Of a DNA stretch of 64,000 nt, positions 53,041 to 64,000 are shown one piece after another. The translations under genes were made by a program, and so were the position numbers. The DNA is from Parafannyhessea umbonata (lineage in GTDB: Bacteria > Actinomycetota > Coriobacteriia > Coriobacteriales > Atopobiaceae), in contig NZ_FOGP01000005.1 in NCBI RefSeq assembly GCF_900111255.1, forward strand, positions 1 through 64,000, read 5' to 3'. Below the pieces are notes generated by a model. It searched no databases. It was not told the DNA's origin and was given only the letters and a program-made list of their open reading frames with translations. Each line of letters begins with the position of its first letter. The first letter of the stretch is position 1.

Positions 53041-53081
53041 GCTCTGAGCTATCGCATCGAGTTTTTGGAGTTGGTGAATTC

Positions 53082-54014
53082 ATGGGCGGGAGCAGTACCG
53101 ACCAGCAGGCAAACGTCGACCGAACGTTCAGGAGTGGCTTCGTCGCGCTCGTGGGGCGCCCCAGTGTCGGCAAGTCGACGCTGCTCAACGCGGTGATGGG
53201 TGCCAAGCTTGCCATTACGAGTCCCGTTGCCCAGACCACGCGCAGGCGCATGAGGGCGGTCGTTAACACCGACTCCTCGCAGCTCGTCATCGTCGACACC
53301 CCGGGCCTGCACAAGCCCAAGGACGCCCTGGGCAAGGAGCTCAACAAGGTCGCCTTGGCCGAGCTCGCCGACGTCGACGTCGTCGCGTTTCTTATCGATG
53401 CGACCAAGCCCGTCGGCAGGGGAGACGAGTGGGTGGCGAAGCACGTGGAGGGCTCTGGCGCCACGTTCAAGCTGCTCGTTATCACGAAGGCCGACATCGC
53501 CAAGCCCGACCAGGTCTCCTCTCAGATCGAGGCGGCAAGCTCCCTGGCGCATTTTGACGAGACGCTCGTCGTCAGCGCTCGCGAGGGATTCAACGTCGAC
53601 TCCTTCGTCGGCCTCGTCGCGTCACACCTGCCTGCGGGTCCCAAGTGGTTCCCCGACGACATGGACTGCGACGCCACCGACGAGGAGCTTGTCGCCGAGT
53701 ACGTGCGCGAGAAGATCCTCAATAACCTGCGCCAGGAAGTCCCGCACTCCGTTGGCGTCATCTGCGAGGACATCGAGTGGGCCAAGGATGGCCATGCCTC
53801 CATCTCGGCGACAGTCATCGTCGAGCGTGAGGGACAGAAGGGCATCGTCATCGGCCGTGGCGGCAAGATGATCAAGAAGATCGGCACCGAGGCACGCAGG
53901 GACATCGAGCGTCTCTTCGACTGCAAGTGCTTCCTCGACCTCGAAGTCCGCGTGCGTCCCGACTGGCGTCGCGACCAGAACGAGATCAGGCGTCTTGGCT
54001 ACGAGGCCGAGTAG
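53082..54014 (+). CDS. era: GTPase Era
   Basis: Ribosome-assembly GTPase that binds the 16S 3' end. About 310 residues with G1 GRPSVGKST (25-33), 'PVAQTTRRRM' (G2), DTPGLH (G3), TKAD (G4), and a C-terminal KH domain with 'VIGRGGKMIKKIG'. The ATG at 53082 gives the normal N-terminus; the open frame to 53022 would add residues with no support. Confidence 0.95.
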   Translation: MGGSSTDQQANVDRTFRSGFVALVGRPSVGKSTLLNAVMGAKLAITSPVAQTTRRRMRAVVNTDSSQLVIVDTPGLHKPKDALGKELNKVALAELADVDVVAFLIDATKPVGRGDEWVAKHVEGSGATFKLLVITKADIAKPDQVSSQIEAASSLAHFDETLVVSAREGFNVDSFVGLVASHLPAGPKWFPDDMDCDATDEELVAEYVREKILNNLRQEVPHSVGVICEDIEWAKDGHASISATVIVEREGQKGIVIGRGGKMIKKIGTEARRDIERLFDCKCFLDLEVRVRPDWRRDQNEIRRLGYEAE

Positions 54015-54019
54015 CGTCC

Positions 54020-54769
54020 ATGGCTTCAAGGCGGACGAGACGGGCACGTGGGATCGTACTCGATAGGACCAAGCTGGGCGAGCAGGACCTCATACTGACG
54101 CTCCTCATCCAGTCGGGAGAGCGCGTCAGTGTCGTTGCACGTGGAGCGCGTAAGCCCGGCGGGCGCCTTGCGGCCCGCTGTGAGCTCTTCAGCGAGACGG
54201 ACTTTCTGCTTGCCCGCGGGCGTGGCCTCGAGGTCGTTGCCGAGGCTTCCCTGGTCGAGAGTCATTCGGGCATCAGGGGGGACCTTGCGCGTGTCAGCGC
54301 GGCCTCCGCCGTGTGCGAGGTCGCCTCGCTCACGAGTTTCGACGACGCACCCGACCCGTTCCTGTACCCCCTGTGCTCGCGCGTCCTGCGCGCGTGCGAG
54401 GAGGCCCGGGACCAGCAGGGGCTTGACGTCGCCGTGGCGGCCTACGTCTTCAAGGTCCTCGCTCACGGAGGCTGGTTCGCGCAGCTCGGCTCGTGCGTCT
54501 TGTGCGGCGACCAGTCTCGGTCGTACTTCTCGGCGACGTCTGGCGGGGCCCTGTGTTCGAGCTGCGCCAAGGACGTGCCAGACGCGATCGAGATGGGTCC
54601 TTCGGAGCTCAAGTGGATTGACGCGTTCATCCGTTCCACCTTCGACGAGCTCGTTCTGGCGAGCATTGACATGGGTATGTCGACAAAGCTCCTGGGTGTC
54701 GCCCACACCTGGGCCGCCACGCACCTTGACGCGCGCCTCAGGTCCATGGAGTTCATGCTGAGCCTGTAG
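54020..54769 (+). CDS. recO: DNA repair protein RecO
   Basis: Mediator that loads RecA on SSB-covered single strands with RecR. The 249 residues have the N-terminal OB fold ('GIVLDRTKLGEQDLILTLLI'), a helical C-terminal part and a zinc-type cysteine set (CVLCGD...LCSSCAKD). The ATG at 54020 comes 5 nt after the era stop; the frame is open further upstream inside era without a ribosome site. Confidence 0.9.
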   Translation: MASRRTRRARGIVLDRTKLGEQDLILTLLIQSGERVSVVARGARKPGGRLAARCELFSETDFLLARGRGLEVVAEASLVESHSGIRGDLARVSAASAVCEVASLTSFDDAPDPFLYPLCSRVLRACEEARDQQGLDVAVAAYVFKVLAHGGWFAQLGSCVLCGDQSRSYFSATSGGALCSSCAKDVPDAIEMGPSELKWIDAFIRSTFDELVLASIDMGMSTKLLGVAHTWAATHLDARLRSMEFMLSL

Positions 54770-54828
54770 CGTTTGTGTTCATGATGCGGGTTTTTCGACG
54801 GGCGAGAGCGTCGCACCCGCCTCGCCTT

Positions 54829-54856
54829 TTGCAGTGCGCGGCGTTAGTGGTATCCT
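54829..54856 (+). promoter_or_regulatory. Promoter of rpsO
   Basis: TTGCAG (54829-54834), 16-nt spacer, TATCCT (54851-54856). Start near 54863 gives an rpsO leader of about 80 nt. Confidence 0.6.
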
Positions 54857-54943
54857 CGTCTGGTCGTTACCCCGCTCTTGGTGGCTCGTCCATTGCCAGA
54901 CGGCCAACCCAGTCCGGGGCGTATCTATGTGAAAGGGGTTTTC

Positions 54944-55222
54944 ATGGCAATTTCCAAGGAGCGTAAGGCTGAGCTCATCAAGCAGTACGGCAAGAACGAG
55001 CACGACTCCGGTTCCGCTGAGGTTCAGGTCGCCCTGCTGACCGAGCGCATCCGTGAGCTCACCGAGCACGTCAAGGTGCACATCCACGACCACCACACCC
55101 GTCGTGGCCTGCTGATGCTCGTCGGCAAGCGTCGTCGCCTCCTGTCCTACATCAAGAAGCAGGACATCGAGAACTACCGTTCGCTCATCAAGAGCCTCGG
55201 CATTCGCGACAACATCCAGTAA
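54944..55222 (+). CDS. rpsO: 30S ribosomal protein S15
   Basis: 16S rRNA-binding protein of the platform. The 92 residues begin [16 protein letters not shown] and contain '[16 protein letters not shown]', '[21 protein letters not shown]', the S15 hallmark. AAAGGGG precedes the ATG at 54944. The neighbouring pnp is the standard partner. Confidence 0.96.
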   Translation: MAISKERKAELIKQYGKNEHDSGSAEVQVALLTERIRELTEHVKVHIHDHHTRRGLLMLVGKRRRLLSYIKKQDIENYRSLIKSLGIRDNIQ

Positions 55223-55235
55223 CAAGGTGTTTAGA

Positions 55236-55258
55236 GGGGGCGCCAGAAGGGCGCTCCC
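55236..55258 (+). repeat. Hairpin between rpsO and pnp
   Basis: GGGGGCGCC (55236-55244) pairs with GGCGCTCCC (55250-55258) with one G-U pair; TTGCTATTG follows. A second small hairpin (CGTCTGC/GCAGGCG, near 55270) lies closer to pnp. It may be a partial terminator or an RNase processing site. Confidence 0.55.
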
Positions 55259-55312
55259 TTGCTATTGACGGCCCGTCTGCGATGTGGCAGGCGGAGATAA
55301 GAGGAAAAGATA

Positions 55313-57526
<2,214 letters not shown>

Positions 57527-57556
57527 TCCTCTGGCGCAGAATTGAGCACACGCTTG

Positions 57557-57584
57557 GCGGGCGCCTTCGGGCGCCCGCTTTTTT
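57557..57584 (+). terminator. Intrinsic terminator of rpsO-pnp
   Basis: GCGGGCGCC (57557-57565), loop TTCG, GGCGCCCGC (57570-57578), then six T. A textbook hairpin with an ultrastable tetraloop. Confidence 0.95.
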
Positions 57585-57764
57585 GCTTCTCGGCTGCGCA
57601 AACTGGCGATTTCCTATGGGGTTTGGCCTACGAATCTCTCCTGACGGCGATATGTGAGTAAAATAAGAAAGATATGACCAGCATGGTTTGGTCCTTCTTT
57701 CAAAGGTTAGGCGGGCTTCCGCCTTTGATATCGCAGTTAAAACGTCGAAAGGATTTTTCAACCA

Positions 57765-59426
57765 ATGGCAAAAAAGCAGACTCCCCTGAGGATCATTCCG
57801 CTGGGTGGACTCGACGGCATCGGCAAGAACATGACCGCCTTCGAGTACGGCAGCGACATGATTCTGGTCGATGCCGGTCTCATGTTCCCCGATGACGAGC
57901 AGCCTGGCATAGACCTCATCCTGCCCGACTACTCCTACGTCCTCGAGAACGAGGAAAAGCTTCGCGGCATCATTATTACGCACGGCCACGAGGACCACAC
58001 GGGCGCGCTGCCGTACGTCCTGATGGACCTCGCCAAGAAGGTCCCCATCTACTCCTCGAAGCTGACCCTGGGCATCATAGAGGGCAAGCTCGCCGAGCAC
58101 AAGATCAACTCGCCCAAGTTCCGCGACGTCTCCAACGGCACGCACATCAACCTGGGTGCTTTCAGCATCGACTTCTTCTCGATGACACACTCCATCCCGG
58201 GCGCGCTGGGCGTCTATATGCGCACGCCGGCGGGCTCTGTCATGCACACGGGCGACTTCAAGCTCGACCAGACCCCGATTGACGGCGTCACACCCAACTA
58301 CCAGGCCATCAACAGGTTCGCTACCCTCGGCGTTGACCTGCTCATGTCGGACTCGACCAACGCCACGCGTCCCGGCTTCACGAAGAGCGAGTCGGCCGTG
58401 GGCCCCGCCATCCGACACATCATCAAGAACGCCAAGGGCCGCGTCATTGTCGCGTCCTTCTCGAGCCACATCCATCGTCTGCAGCAGATTTGCGATGCCA
58501 GCACGGCCGTCGGTCGCAAGGTCGTTGTCACCGGCCGCTCGATGGTGCAGAACACCAAGATCGCCCGTGAGCTGGGTTACCTGAAGATCGATCCCGACGA
58601 CATCATCGACGGCTTCGAGGTCGAGGACATCCCCGACGACAAGATCGTCGTCATGTGCACCGGAAGCCAAGGCGAGCCCATGAGCGCCCTCTCGCGCATG
58701 GCCAATGGCGACCACAAATCTTTCACCATCACGGCCGATGACACGGTCATCATCTCGGCCAACCCCATCCCGGGCAACGAGAAGAGCGTCCAGGGCATAA
58801 TAAACTCGCTGTCCAAGATCGGGTGCGCCGTCTATGACAAGAGCACAACGCTTGTCCATGTCTCGGGCCACGGCTCCCAGGAGGAGCTCAAGCTCATGCT
58901 GGCCATGGCAAAGCCACGCTTCTTCATGCCTGTTCACGGCGAGGCCGTGCACCTGAGGGCCCACGCGAAGCTCGCCCAGGAGATGGGCATGCGCGCCGAC
59001 CACATCTTTGTTGCCGACAACGGCGATACGCTCGAGATGGTCAACGGCAAGGTCGGCTGGGGCCGACCCGTCGAGTCCGGTGTCGTGTACGTCGACGGCC
59101 TCTCCATCACCGACGCGAACCCCGTCGTCTTCCGCGATCGCCAGAAGCTCGCGAGCGATGGCATCGTCACCGTCGTCTCTACCGTCTCCAAGCGCAGCCG
59201 CGCCGTCGGCAACGTCGAGATCTCCTGCCGAGGCGTCTCCTTCTCGGTCGACGACATCGCGAACGAGGCCCAGGAGACCGTCAGGCAGACGCTCCAGCGC
59301 ATGGCGAGCAAGGAGGGCTCGAACGTCGAGTCCCTGCGCAAGAGCTCCCGCAACAGCCTTTCCAACTACCTTTGGAACAAGACGCGCACGCGACCCATGG
59401 TCATTCCGGTCGTGATGGAGGTTTAA
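57765..59426 (+). CDS. rnj: Ribonuclease J
   Basis: Metallo-beta-lactamase/beta-CASP ribonuclease with endo- and 5'-3' exonuclease activity, acting in rRNA maturation and mRNA decay. The 553 residues have the zinc motif HGHEDH (73-78), 'HSIPGALG', 'HTGDFKLDQ', the beta-CASP blocks and 'HVSGHGSQEELKLML'. AAAGGAT lies before the ATG at 57765. It has its own transcription unit after the pnp terminator, and ftsK begins at the base after its stop. Confidence 0.95.
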   Translation: MAKKQTPLRIIPLGGLDGIGKNMTAFEYGSDMILVDAGLMFPDDEQPGIDLILPDYSYVLENEEKLRGIIITHGHEDHTGALPYVLMDLAKKVPIYSSKLTLGIIEGKLAEHKINSPKFRDVSNGTHINLGAFSIDFFSMTHSIPGALGVYMRTPAGSVMHTGDFKLDQTPIDGVTPNYQAINRFATLGVDLLMSDSTNATRPGFTKSESAVGPAIRHIIKNAKGRVIVASFSSHIHRLQQICDASTAVGRKVVVTGRSMVQNTKIARELGYLKIDPDDIIDGFEVEDIPDDKIVVMCTGSQGEPMSALSRMANGDHKSFTITADDTVIISANPIPGNEKSVQGIINSLSKIGCAVYDKSTTLVHVSGHGSQEELKLMLAMAKPRFFMPVHGEAVHLRAHAKLAQEMGMRADHIFVADNGDTLEMVNGKVGWGRPVESGVVYVDGLSITDANPVVFRDRQKLASDGIVTVVSTVSKRSRAVGNVEISCRGVSFSVDDIANEAQETVRQTLQRMASKEGSNVESLRKSSRNSLSNYLWNKTRTRPMVIPVVMEV

Positions 59427-62042
59427 ATGCCCTCTAAAAGCAGATCAAACGCAAAAAAGAGGCGTAGTTCGTCCCGCGGCGCCGCGAACGGATCGGCCCT
59501 CGAGCATCTTCTGCCCGAGAGGGGCTCCGCGGTCTTCGACATCATGGGAGTTTGTATCATCGTGGTTGCCATAGCGATGGTCTTAGCGCTTGTATCTCCC
59601 AGCAACGCTCCTGTGACGAAGGCAGTCGGCGAGTTCCTGGTGCTCTGTTTTGGCGTGGGTGCCCTGCTCTGCCCGATTTCGCTCATCATATTCGCGGCCA
59701 CGCTCTTTTTGGGGGAGGACGAGCCCATAGGCCACAAGGTCGCTCTTGGCCTTTTCCTCATCATCGTCTCGATTCTGGGCATGATCTCGCTGACCGTTCC
59801 CGGAACTCTCGAGAGGCCCTACATGGTCGTCGCCGAGGAGATTGTTGGCAGCTATGGCGGATACGTCGGCGGTTGCGTGGCGTATGCCCTGCTGAGCACC
59901 GTCGGCCGTGACGTGGGCTACGTCATTCTCGCTGGCGTCATCGTCGTCGGCGCGGTCATCTGTGGCTTCTCCATCTCTGGTGCCGTTGCCCGTATCCGCG
60001 GCAAAGCCGAGCAGGTCGGTGACTCCATCAGGCTCGCCCGAGAGCGCAAGCGCGAGGCCTCCCTTGCCGAGTCCGCCCGCGGCCTGCAGTCTGACGACAA
60101 TCTGGCAGACGACGACGTCGAGGCTCCCACCAGCTTCATCGGCTCCAGGCGCACCAGCGTCCTTCTGCGCGGACGCCACTCCAGGGGCCGTGTCGAGGAC
60201 GCTCCGACCGTCAGACTCGACGATGTCCAAGCCGATGGGAACCTCGAGGCTACCCAGCCAAAGACCCGCCTGCTCAGGCGCAAGAAACATCCCGACATCG
60301 ACACGGACGTCACTCAGCCCGCCATCGACTTCGGCGGCGAGCTCGCCGGAGAAGGCGAGCCCTTGTGTGACGTGCGCGTCCAGCCCGAGCCGGACGACGA
60401 GGAGAGCGTTCCTGCCGCCGTGCCTGACTTCATTCGCAACGCACGCAGCTCTCGCGCGACCGTCGACAAACCCCATGAGGACTCCGCCAAGAGGGGCAAG
60501 CCCGCCAAGCAGGCCGTCGCAAAGCAGAAGACGACGCGCGCGAAGGCCTCGGGTTCGCGTCCTGGAGACGATGTCGACGGATATGAGCTTCCTCCGTTCA
60601 ACATGCTGAGCAGCAACCCCCACAGTGCCAACGCCGCGGCCTCCAAAGAGGAGCTGGACGAGACGCGCGAGCGCCTTCAGGGAACCTTGAGGGAGTTTGG
60701 CCTGTCGAGCCGCGTCGTGGATTATATCTCGGGCCCCATCGTCACGACCTTCCGCATCGAGATGGGCGAGGGCGAACGCGTCAGCAGGATCAAGAACCTC
60801 GAGGACGATATTGCTCTTACGCTTGCCGCCGAGAAGGTTCGCATCTTCGCGCCCATCAAGGGCACGAGCTACGTGGGCGTCGAGATTCCTAACAGCAAGA
60901 GGTCCAACGTTCACCTGGGCGATGTCCTGCCCTATGCCACGGGCGGCCCCCTCGAGGTCGCCATAGGCCGTGACTCCGCCGGCAAGCCCGTCATAGCAGA
61001 CATCTCGAAGATGCCCCACATGCTCGTTGCCGGCACCACCGGCTCGGGCAAATCCGTCATGATCAACTCGATGATCATGTCGATTCTCATGCGTGCGACC
61101 CCCAAACAGGTGCGCATGATTATGGTCGACCCAAAGCGCGTCGAGTTCTCGAGCTACAACGGGCTGCCGCACCTCTACGTCCCGGTCGTCACCGACCCAC
61201 GCCAGGCTGCGAGTGCCCTGCAGTGGGCGGTCTCCGAGATGGAGCGCAGGCTCAAGGTCTTCGAGCGTGCCGGAGCTCGCAACATTCTCGTCTATAACGA
61301 GATGTGCAAAACCGGCAAGCTCTCCGAGATGGACAATCCCCCCGAGCCCCTGCCCTACATCGTTGTCGTGGTGGACGAGCTTTCGGATCTCATGATGACT
61401 GCTGGAAAGGATGTCGAGGCCTCCATCGTCCGCATCGCCCAGCTCGCGCGTGCGGCCGGCATTCACCTCGTAATTGCAACCCAGCGTCCCTCCGCCAACG
61501 TCGTCACGGGCCTCATCAAGTCCAACATCGACAGTCGCGTCGGCCTTAAGGTCGCCTCCGGCATCGACTCGCGCGTCATTCTCGATGAGACTGGCGCCGA
61601 GCGCCTTTTGGGCAATGGTGACATGCTCTTCAAGGACCGCGGCCTCGCCCCGAGGCGCGTGCTCGGCTGCTACACCTCTGACAACGAGATCGAGGAGGTC
61701 GTGAGCTTCATTCGCGACCAGGCGGAGCCTGACTACCACGAGGAGATTCTCTCCCAGGTGGTCCCCGGCATGCCTGGCGGCGGACGCGAAGAGGTCGGGG
61801 AGGACGACGACCCGCTCGTCTGGGAGGCCGCGCAGATTGTTGTGGACTCGCAGTTGGGTTCTACCTCTGGCCTCCAGCGCAGGCTCAAGGTGGGCTACGC
61901 TAGGGCAGGACGAATCATGGACATGCTCGAGGCTAAGGGCGTCGTCGGTCCACCCGACGGCTCCAAGCCCCGAGAGGTCCTTCTGGATAAAGAGGCCCTT
62001 GAGGACCTTAAGACGCAGGAAGCAAAGTATAGGGAGGTGTAG
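59427..62042 (+). CDS. ftsK: DNA translocase FtsK/SpoIIIE
   Basis: Septal DNA pump that clears chromosome ends and aids dimer resolution. The 871 residues have four N-terminal membrane helices (about 35-185), a charged linker (190-400), then the motor with Walker A GTTGSGKS (536-543), Walker B 'VVVDELSDLMM', and a C-terminal winged-helix gamma domain ('LQRRLKVGYARAGRIMDMLEAKGVVGP'). The start follows the rnj stop directly, with GGAGG supplied from the rnj coding end. Confidence 0.95.
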   Translation: MPSKSRSNAKKRRSSSRGAANGSALEHLLPERGSAVFDIMGVCIIVVAIAMVLALVSPSNAPVTKAVGEFLVLCFGVGALLCPISLIIFAATLFLGEDEPIGHKVALGLFLIIVSILGMISLTVPGTLERPYMVVAEEIVGSYGGYVGGCVAYALLSTVGRDVGYVILAGVIVVGAVICGFSISGAVARIRGKAEQVGDSIRLARERKREASLAESARGLQSDDNLADDDVEAPTSFIGSRRTSVLLRGRHSRGRVEDAPTVRLDDVQADGNLEATQPKTRLLRRKKHPDIDTDVTQPAIDFGGELAGEGEPLCDVRVQPEPDDEESVPAAVPDFIRNARSSRATVDKPHEDSAKRGKPAKQAVAKQKTTRAKASGSRPGDDVDGYELPPFNMLSSNPHSANAAASKEELDETRERLQGTLREFGLSSRVVDYISGPIVTTFRIEMGEGERVSRIKNLEDDIALTLAAEKVRIFAPIKGTSYVGVEIPNSKRSNVHLGDVLPYATGGPLEVAIGRDSAGKPVIADISKMPHMLVAGTTGSGKSVMINSMIMSILMRATPKQVRMIMVDPKRVEFSSYNGLPHLYVPVVTDPRQAASALQWAVSEMERRLKVFERAGARNILVYNEMCKTGKLSEMDNPPEPLPYIVVVVDELSDLMMTAGKDVEASIVRIAQLARAAGIHLVIATQRPSANVVTGLIKSNIDSRVGLKVASGIDSRVILDETGAERLLGNGDMLFKDRGLAPRRVLGCYTSDNEIEEVVSFIRDQAEPDYHEEILSQVVPGMPGGGREEVGEDDDPLVWEAAQIVVDSQLGSTSGLQRRLKVGYARAGRIMDMLEAKGVVGPPDGSKPREVLLDKEALEDLKTQEAKYREV

Positions 62043-62043
62043 C

Positions 62044-63606
62044 ATGGCGCGTCCTCGCTTCAGCGAGATGCTCGTCGACAGAAGACGCGAGCTCGGCCTT
62101 TCCATCAAGCAGGCGGCCAATGTGCTACGCCTGAGGGAGGACGTCCTCATGGCATTTGAGGACGGCGACTTCCAGATGATGCCCAAGTCAGGCTACGCCC
62201 AGGGTATGCTCTCCTCCTACGCTCGCTACCTCGGCCTTAATCCGCGCATGGTGACGGCACAGTTCTCGGCTGACTTGGCCGATTGGGAGCACGGTGGGTC
62301 GGGGCGCCAGATTGCCGGCCGCGGCGGCTCGCGTCGAGGGAGTGGGGGAGAAGGGCCTTCCTACGAACTTCCGGGCGAGGGCTCCGGGGACGGCCACTAC
62401 GAAGGCAGTCGCGGGCTTCTTCCCACCTCGGGCGGCTATGCTGGAGACGTGTATGGCTACACGACCACGCGTGCGAGTGCGCGCGGACAGGGCTCGACGC
62501 CTCTGGTCAGCAGCCGCTCGGCGGCACGTGGCGACATTATTCCGCGTCGCTATAGCGGAAGGGACATGTCCAACTATTCTTCCGGTCGCGACGGCGGTAG
62601 GTCATCGCGCTACCGTCAGCAGGCCGATCGCTCCGGCTATGCTTCGCGCTACCGCGGATCCGAGGGCTATGCGGATCGCTCGTCTCGCGACCGCGTGAGC
62701 GTCCGCCGCGTCAACCCGAGCGAGTACCGCGACGACCTCAGATATGACAATGCTCGTCCCTATGAGGCTGCCTCGACGCTCTCGGGCAGGCAGTCCTCTC
62801 GCAACATCGCGCGCACTGACCGACCCAACGTCGCACGCCGTCGGCCGAGCGAGGACCCGCGTCGCTACAACCGCGCACGCAGGAACCCCAAGCCGCCACG
62901 CGGCGGTGTCATGGGCGTGATTGAGGCGTTCTTCTCGGATAGCCGCCGTGCCATCGGCTTCGGACTGGTTGCCTGTGCGGTGATCTTGACTGTGGTCGTA
63001 ATCTCGTCCATCAACTCCTGCGTGAGCAAGGGGGCCAGCGGCTCGAAGACTGTTGAGGTCAGCTCCTCTTCGACCCAGACGCAGTCCCAGTCGAAGCCAA
63101 GTGACTCCAGTCCAGGCTCCTCGGATAGCAATTCCAAGGAAGAGGAGGAGGCCGCTGCCGAAGCCGTCGCTGCCAAGAACGAGAAGGATGAGCAAGACGC
63201 GAACACCGAGACCGACGTGGTCGTGAGCGTCGAAGACGGCGAGGTGTCCTGGGTAGAGATCGAGTGCGACGGGAAGAGCGAGGTGGCTGAGCAGATAACC
63301 GGTCCCTGGAAGAAGAGCTTCGTCGTTACCGACTCCATCACCGTGCAGGTGAGCAACACCTCCGCAGTGACGGTTAAGAAGAATGGCGAGACCCAGAAGT
63401 TCGACAACAAGACCTCCGGCATCGGTACCGTTACCATTGCGGGCACCAAGGTCGCTACCAAGTCCGACGGCGCATCTGATGGCTCGGATGCTTCCGTGAC
63501 CTCCAGTGGCGATTCATCCTCAACCTCTTCGAGCGGCTCGAAGAGCGCGACTGCAAGCTCGGCCAAGGGCTCGAAGAAGACCGGCTCGAGCTCCCAGAAG
63601 AACTAG
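62044..63606 (+). CDS. RodZ-like helix-turn-helix membrane protein with a long Arg/Ser/Tyr-rich linker
   Basis: 520 residues. The N-terminus (7-75) is a Cro/RodZ-type helix-turn-helix domain ('LGLSIKQAANVLRLREDVLMAFEDGDF'). A 200-residue low-complexity region rich in Gly, Arg, Ser and Tyr (about 85-290, with repeated SRYR/DRSSR/GYA units) follows. Then come one membrane helix (303-324), a Ser/Glu-rich spacer and a beta-rich domain (392-470) like the RodZ C-terminal domain, with a Ser-rich end. By family it may link cell-shape or division machinery to the cytoplasm. It begins one base after the ftsK stop. The linker is far longer than in classic RodZ. Confidence 0.85.
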   Translation: MARPRFSEMLVDRRRELGLSIKQAANVLRLREDVLMAFEDGDFQMMPKSGYAQGMLSSYARYLGLNPRMVTAQFSADLADWEHGGSGRQIAGRGGSRRGSGGEGPSYELPGEGSGDGHYEGSRGLLPTSGGYAGDVYGYTTTRASARGQGSTPLVSSRSAARGDIIPRRYSGRDMSNYSSGRDGGRSSRYRQQADRSGYASRYRGSEGYADRSSRDRVSVRRVNPSEYRDDLRYDNARPYEAASTLSGRQSSRNIARTDRPNVARRRPSEDPRRYNRARRNPKPPRGGVMGVIEAFFSDSRRAIGFGLVACAVILTVVVISSINSCVSKGASGSKTVEVSSSSTQTQSQSKPSDSSPGSSDSNSKEEEEAAAEAVAAKNEKDEQDANTETDVVVSVEDGEVSWVEIECDGKSEVAEQITGPWKKSFVVTDSITVQVSNTSAVTVKKNGETQKFDNKTSGIGTVTIAGTKVATKSDGASDGSDASVTSSGDSSSTSSSGSKSATASSAKGSKKTGSSSQKN

Positions 63607-63619
63607 TGCGAGGGGAACC

Positions 63620-64000
63620 ATGGCAAAGGAATCCAGCTTTGACATTGTCTCTGTGGTTGATATCCAGGAAGTAGACAATGCCTACCATCAGGCTTCGCGT
63701 GAGCTGACGCAGCGCTATGACCTGAAGCAGACCGACTCGAGCATCGAGTTTTCGAAGAGAGACGCGACCTTCAAGGTCGTCGCCCCCTCGGAGTTCGTTG
63801 TGGGGCAGGTTGTGGACGTGCTCAACTCCAAGCTATCTAAGCGCCTGATTGATCTCACCGCGCTCAGGTGGGACGACACCTGCTCTTCCTCGGGCACCTT
63901 GGTCTACCGCTGCGCCCGCATTGTCCAGGGGATTGACAAGGAGACCGCAAAGAAGATCTCAAAGGACATTCGCGATCTCAAGCTAAAGTGCAGGGTGACC
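63620..64000 (+). CDS. YajQ-family nucleotide-binding protein (partial)
   Basis: The first 127 codons of a YajQ/UPF0234 protein; the 3' end is outside the window. The start 'SFDIVSVVDIQEVDNAYHQASRELTQRYDLK' and 'GIDKETAKKISKDIRDLKLK' match the family, whose members bind nucleotides including cyclic di-GMP in some bacteria. The ATG at 63620 follows GAGGGGAACC, 13 nt after the RodZ-like gene. Function here is not otherwise defined. Confidence 0.92.
   Translation, partial: MAKESSFDIVSVVDIQEVDNAYHQASRELTQRYDLKQTDSSIEFSKRDATFKVVAPSEFVVGQVVDVLNSKLSKRLIDLTALRWDDTCSSSGTLVYRCARIVQGIDKETAKKISKDIRDLKLKCRVT

Overview
The window reads as a stretch of chromosome from a high-GC Gram-positive anaerobe of the class Coriobacteriia (Actinomycetota; Olsenella/Atopobium/Collinsella-like). 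This placement is an inference. It rests on a high-GC genome that carries an actinobacterial integration host factor (mIHF), a T-box leader on ileS, a PyrR-led pyrimidine operon, frequent GTG/TTG starts and a gene order mixing actinobacterial and Firmicutes-like blocks. Almost everything is core housekeeping DNA. The clearly mobile or accessory parts are a truncated IS3-type element at the left edge, a kdgT/SDR sugar-acid module (12.8-14.8 kb) and a polysaccharide export/glycosyltransferase cluster (27.0-30.0 kb).

Layout. 0-0.3 kb: end of an IS3-family element. 0.3-2.2 kb: ftsH on the minus strand. 2.4-12.7 kb: T-box leader, ileS, lspA, a RluD-type pseudouridine synthase, a membrane glycosyltransferase, an IMP dehydrogenase of the Tritrichomonas-like type, and leuS. 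12.8-14.8 kb: minus-strand kdgT and an SDR dehydrogenase. 15.2-26.5 kb: a nearly gapless chain rimP-nusA-infB-rbfA-nrnA-truB-ribF-dnaG-rpoD, in which several junctions are 4-nt stop/start overlaps. 26.6-26.8 kb: two identical tRNA-Asn(GTT) genes. 27-30 kb: ABC-2 polysaccharide exporter plus a GT2 enzyme. 30.2-35.6 kb: attenuator-pyrR-pyrB-pyrC-pyrK-pyrD-pyrF; carAB and pyrE are not in the window. 35.7-38.2 kb: mihF-gmk-rpoZ-thiI. 38.3-42.5 kb: comEA-comEC-holA. 42.7-47.3 kb: rpsT (minus) divergent from lepA-dus-hemW. 47.4-54.8 kb: a membrane-anchored J-protein, canonical dnaJ, mtaB, phoH, ybeY, dgkA, era, recO. 54.8-64 kb: rpsO, pnp, rnj, ftsK, a RodZ-like protein and the start of a YajQ-family gene.

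Functionally the window links translation (two tRNA synthetases, IF2, RimP, RbfA, S15, S20, EF4, tRNA modification), RNA turnover (PNPase, RNase J, NrnA, YbeY), replication and transcription (primase, sigma factor, NusA, omega, DNA polymerase III delta), nucleotide synthesis (GuaB, PyrRBCKDF, Gmk) and DNA uptake/translocation (ComEA/ComEC/FtsK). RNA-level control recurs: a T-box on ileS, an intrinsic attenuator before pyrR, a strong hairpin in the rimP-nusA leader, and three places where a Shine-Dalgarno sequence lies in a hairpin arm (IS orfA, comEA, rpoZ).

No wholly new multi-gene system is evident. The most unusual items are single proteins: a J-domain/zinc-finger protein ending in two membrane segments next to ordinary DnaJ; an exporter ATPase with an N-terminal Ig-like (triple-tyrosine-type) domain; NusA with a Cys3His tail; and an IMP dehydrogenase whose length and active-site numbering match the protozoan Tritrichomonas foetus enzyme. 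Several palindromes sit on or near promoters (leuS, SDR/kdgT, mihF, rpsT-lepA) and are candidate operators. All function calls come from reading motifs; no database search was possible.
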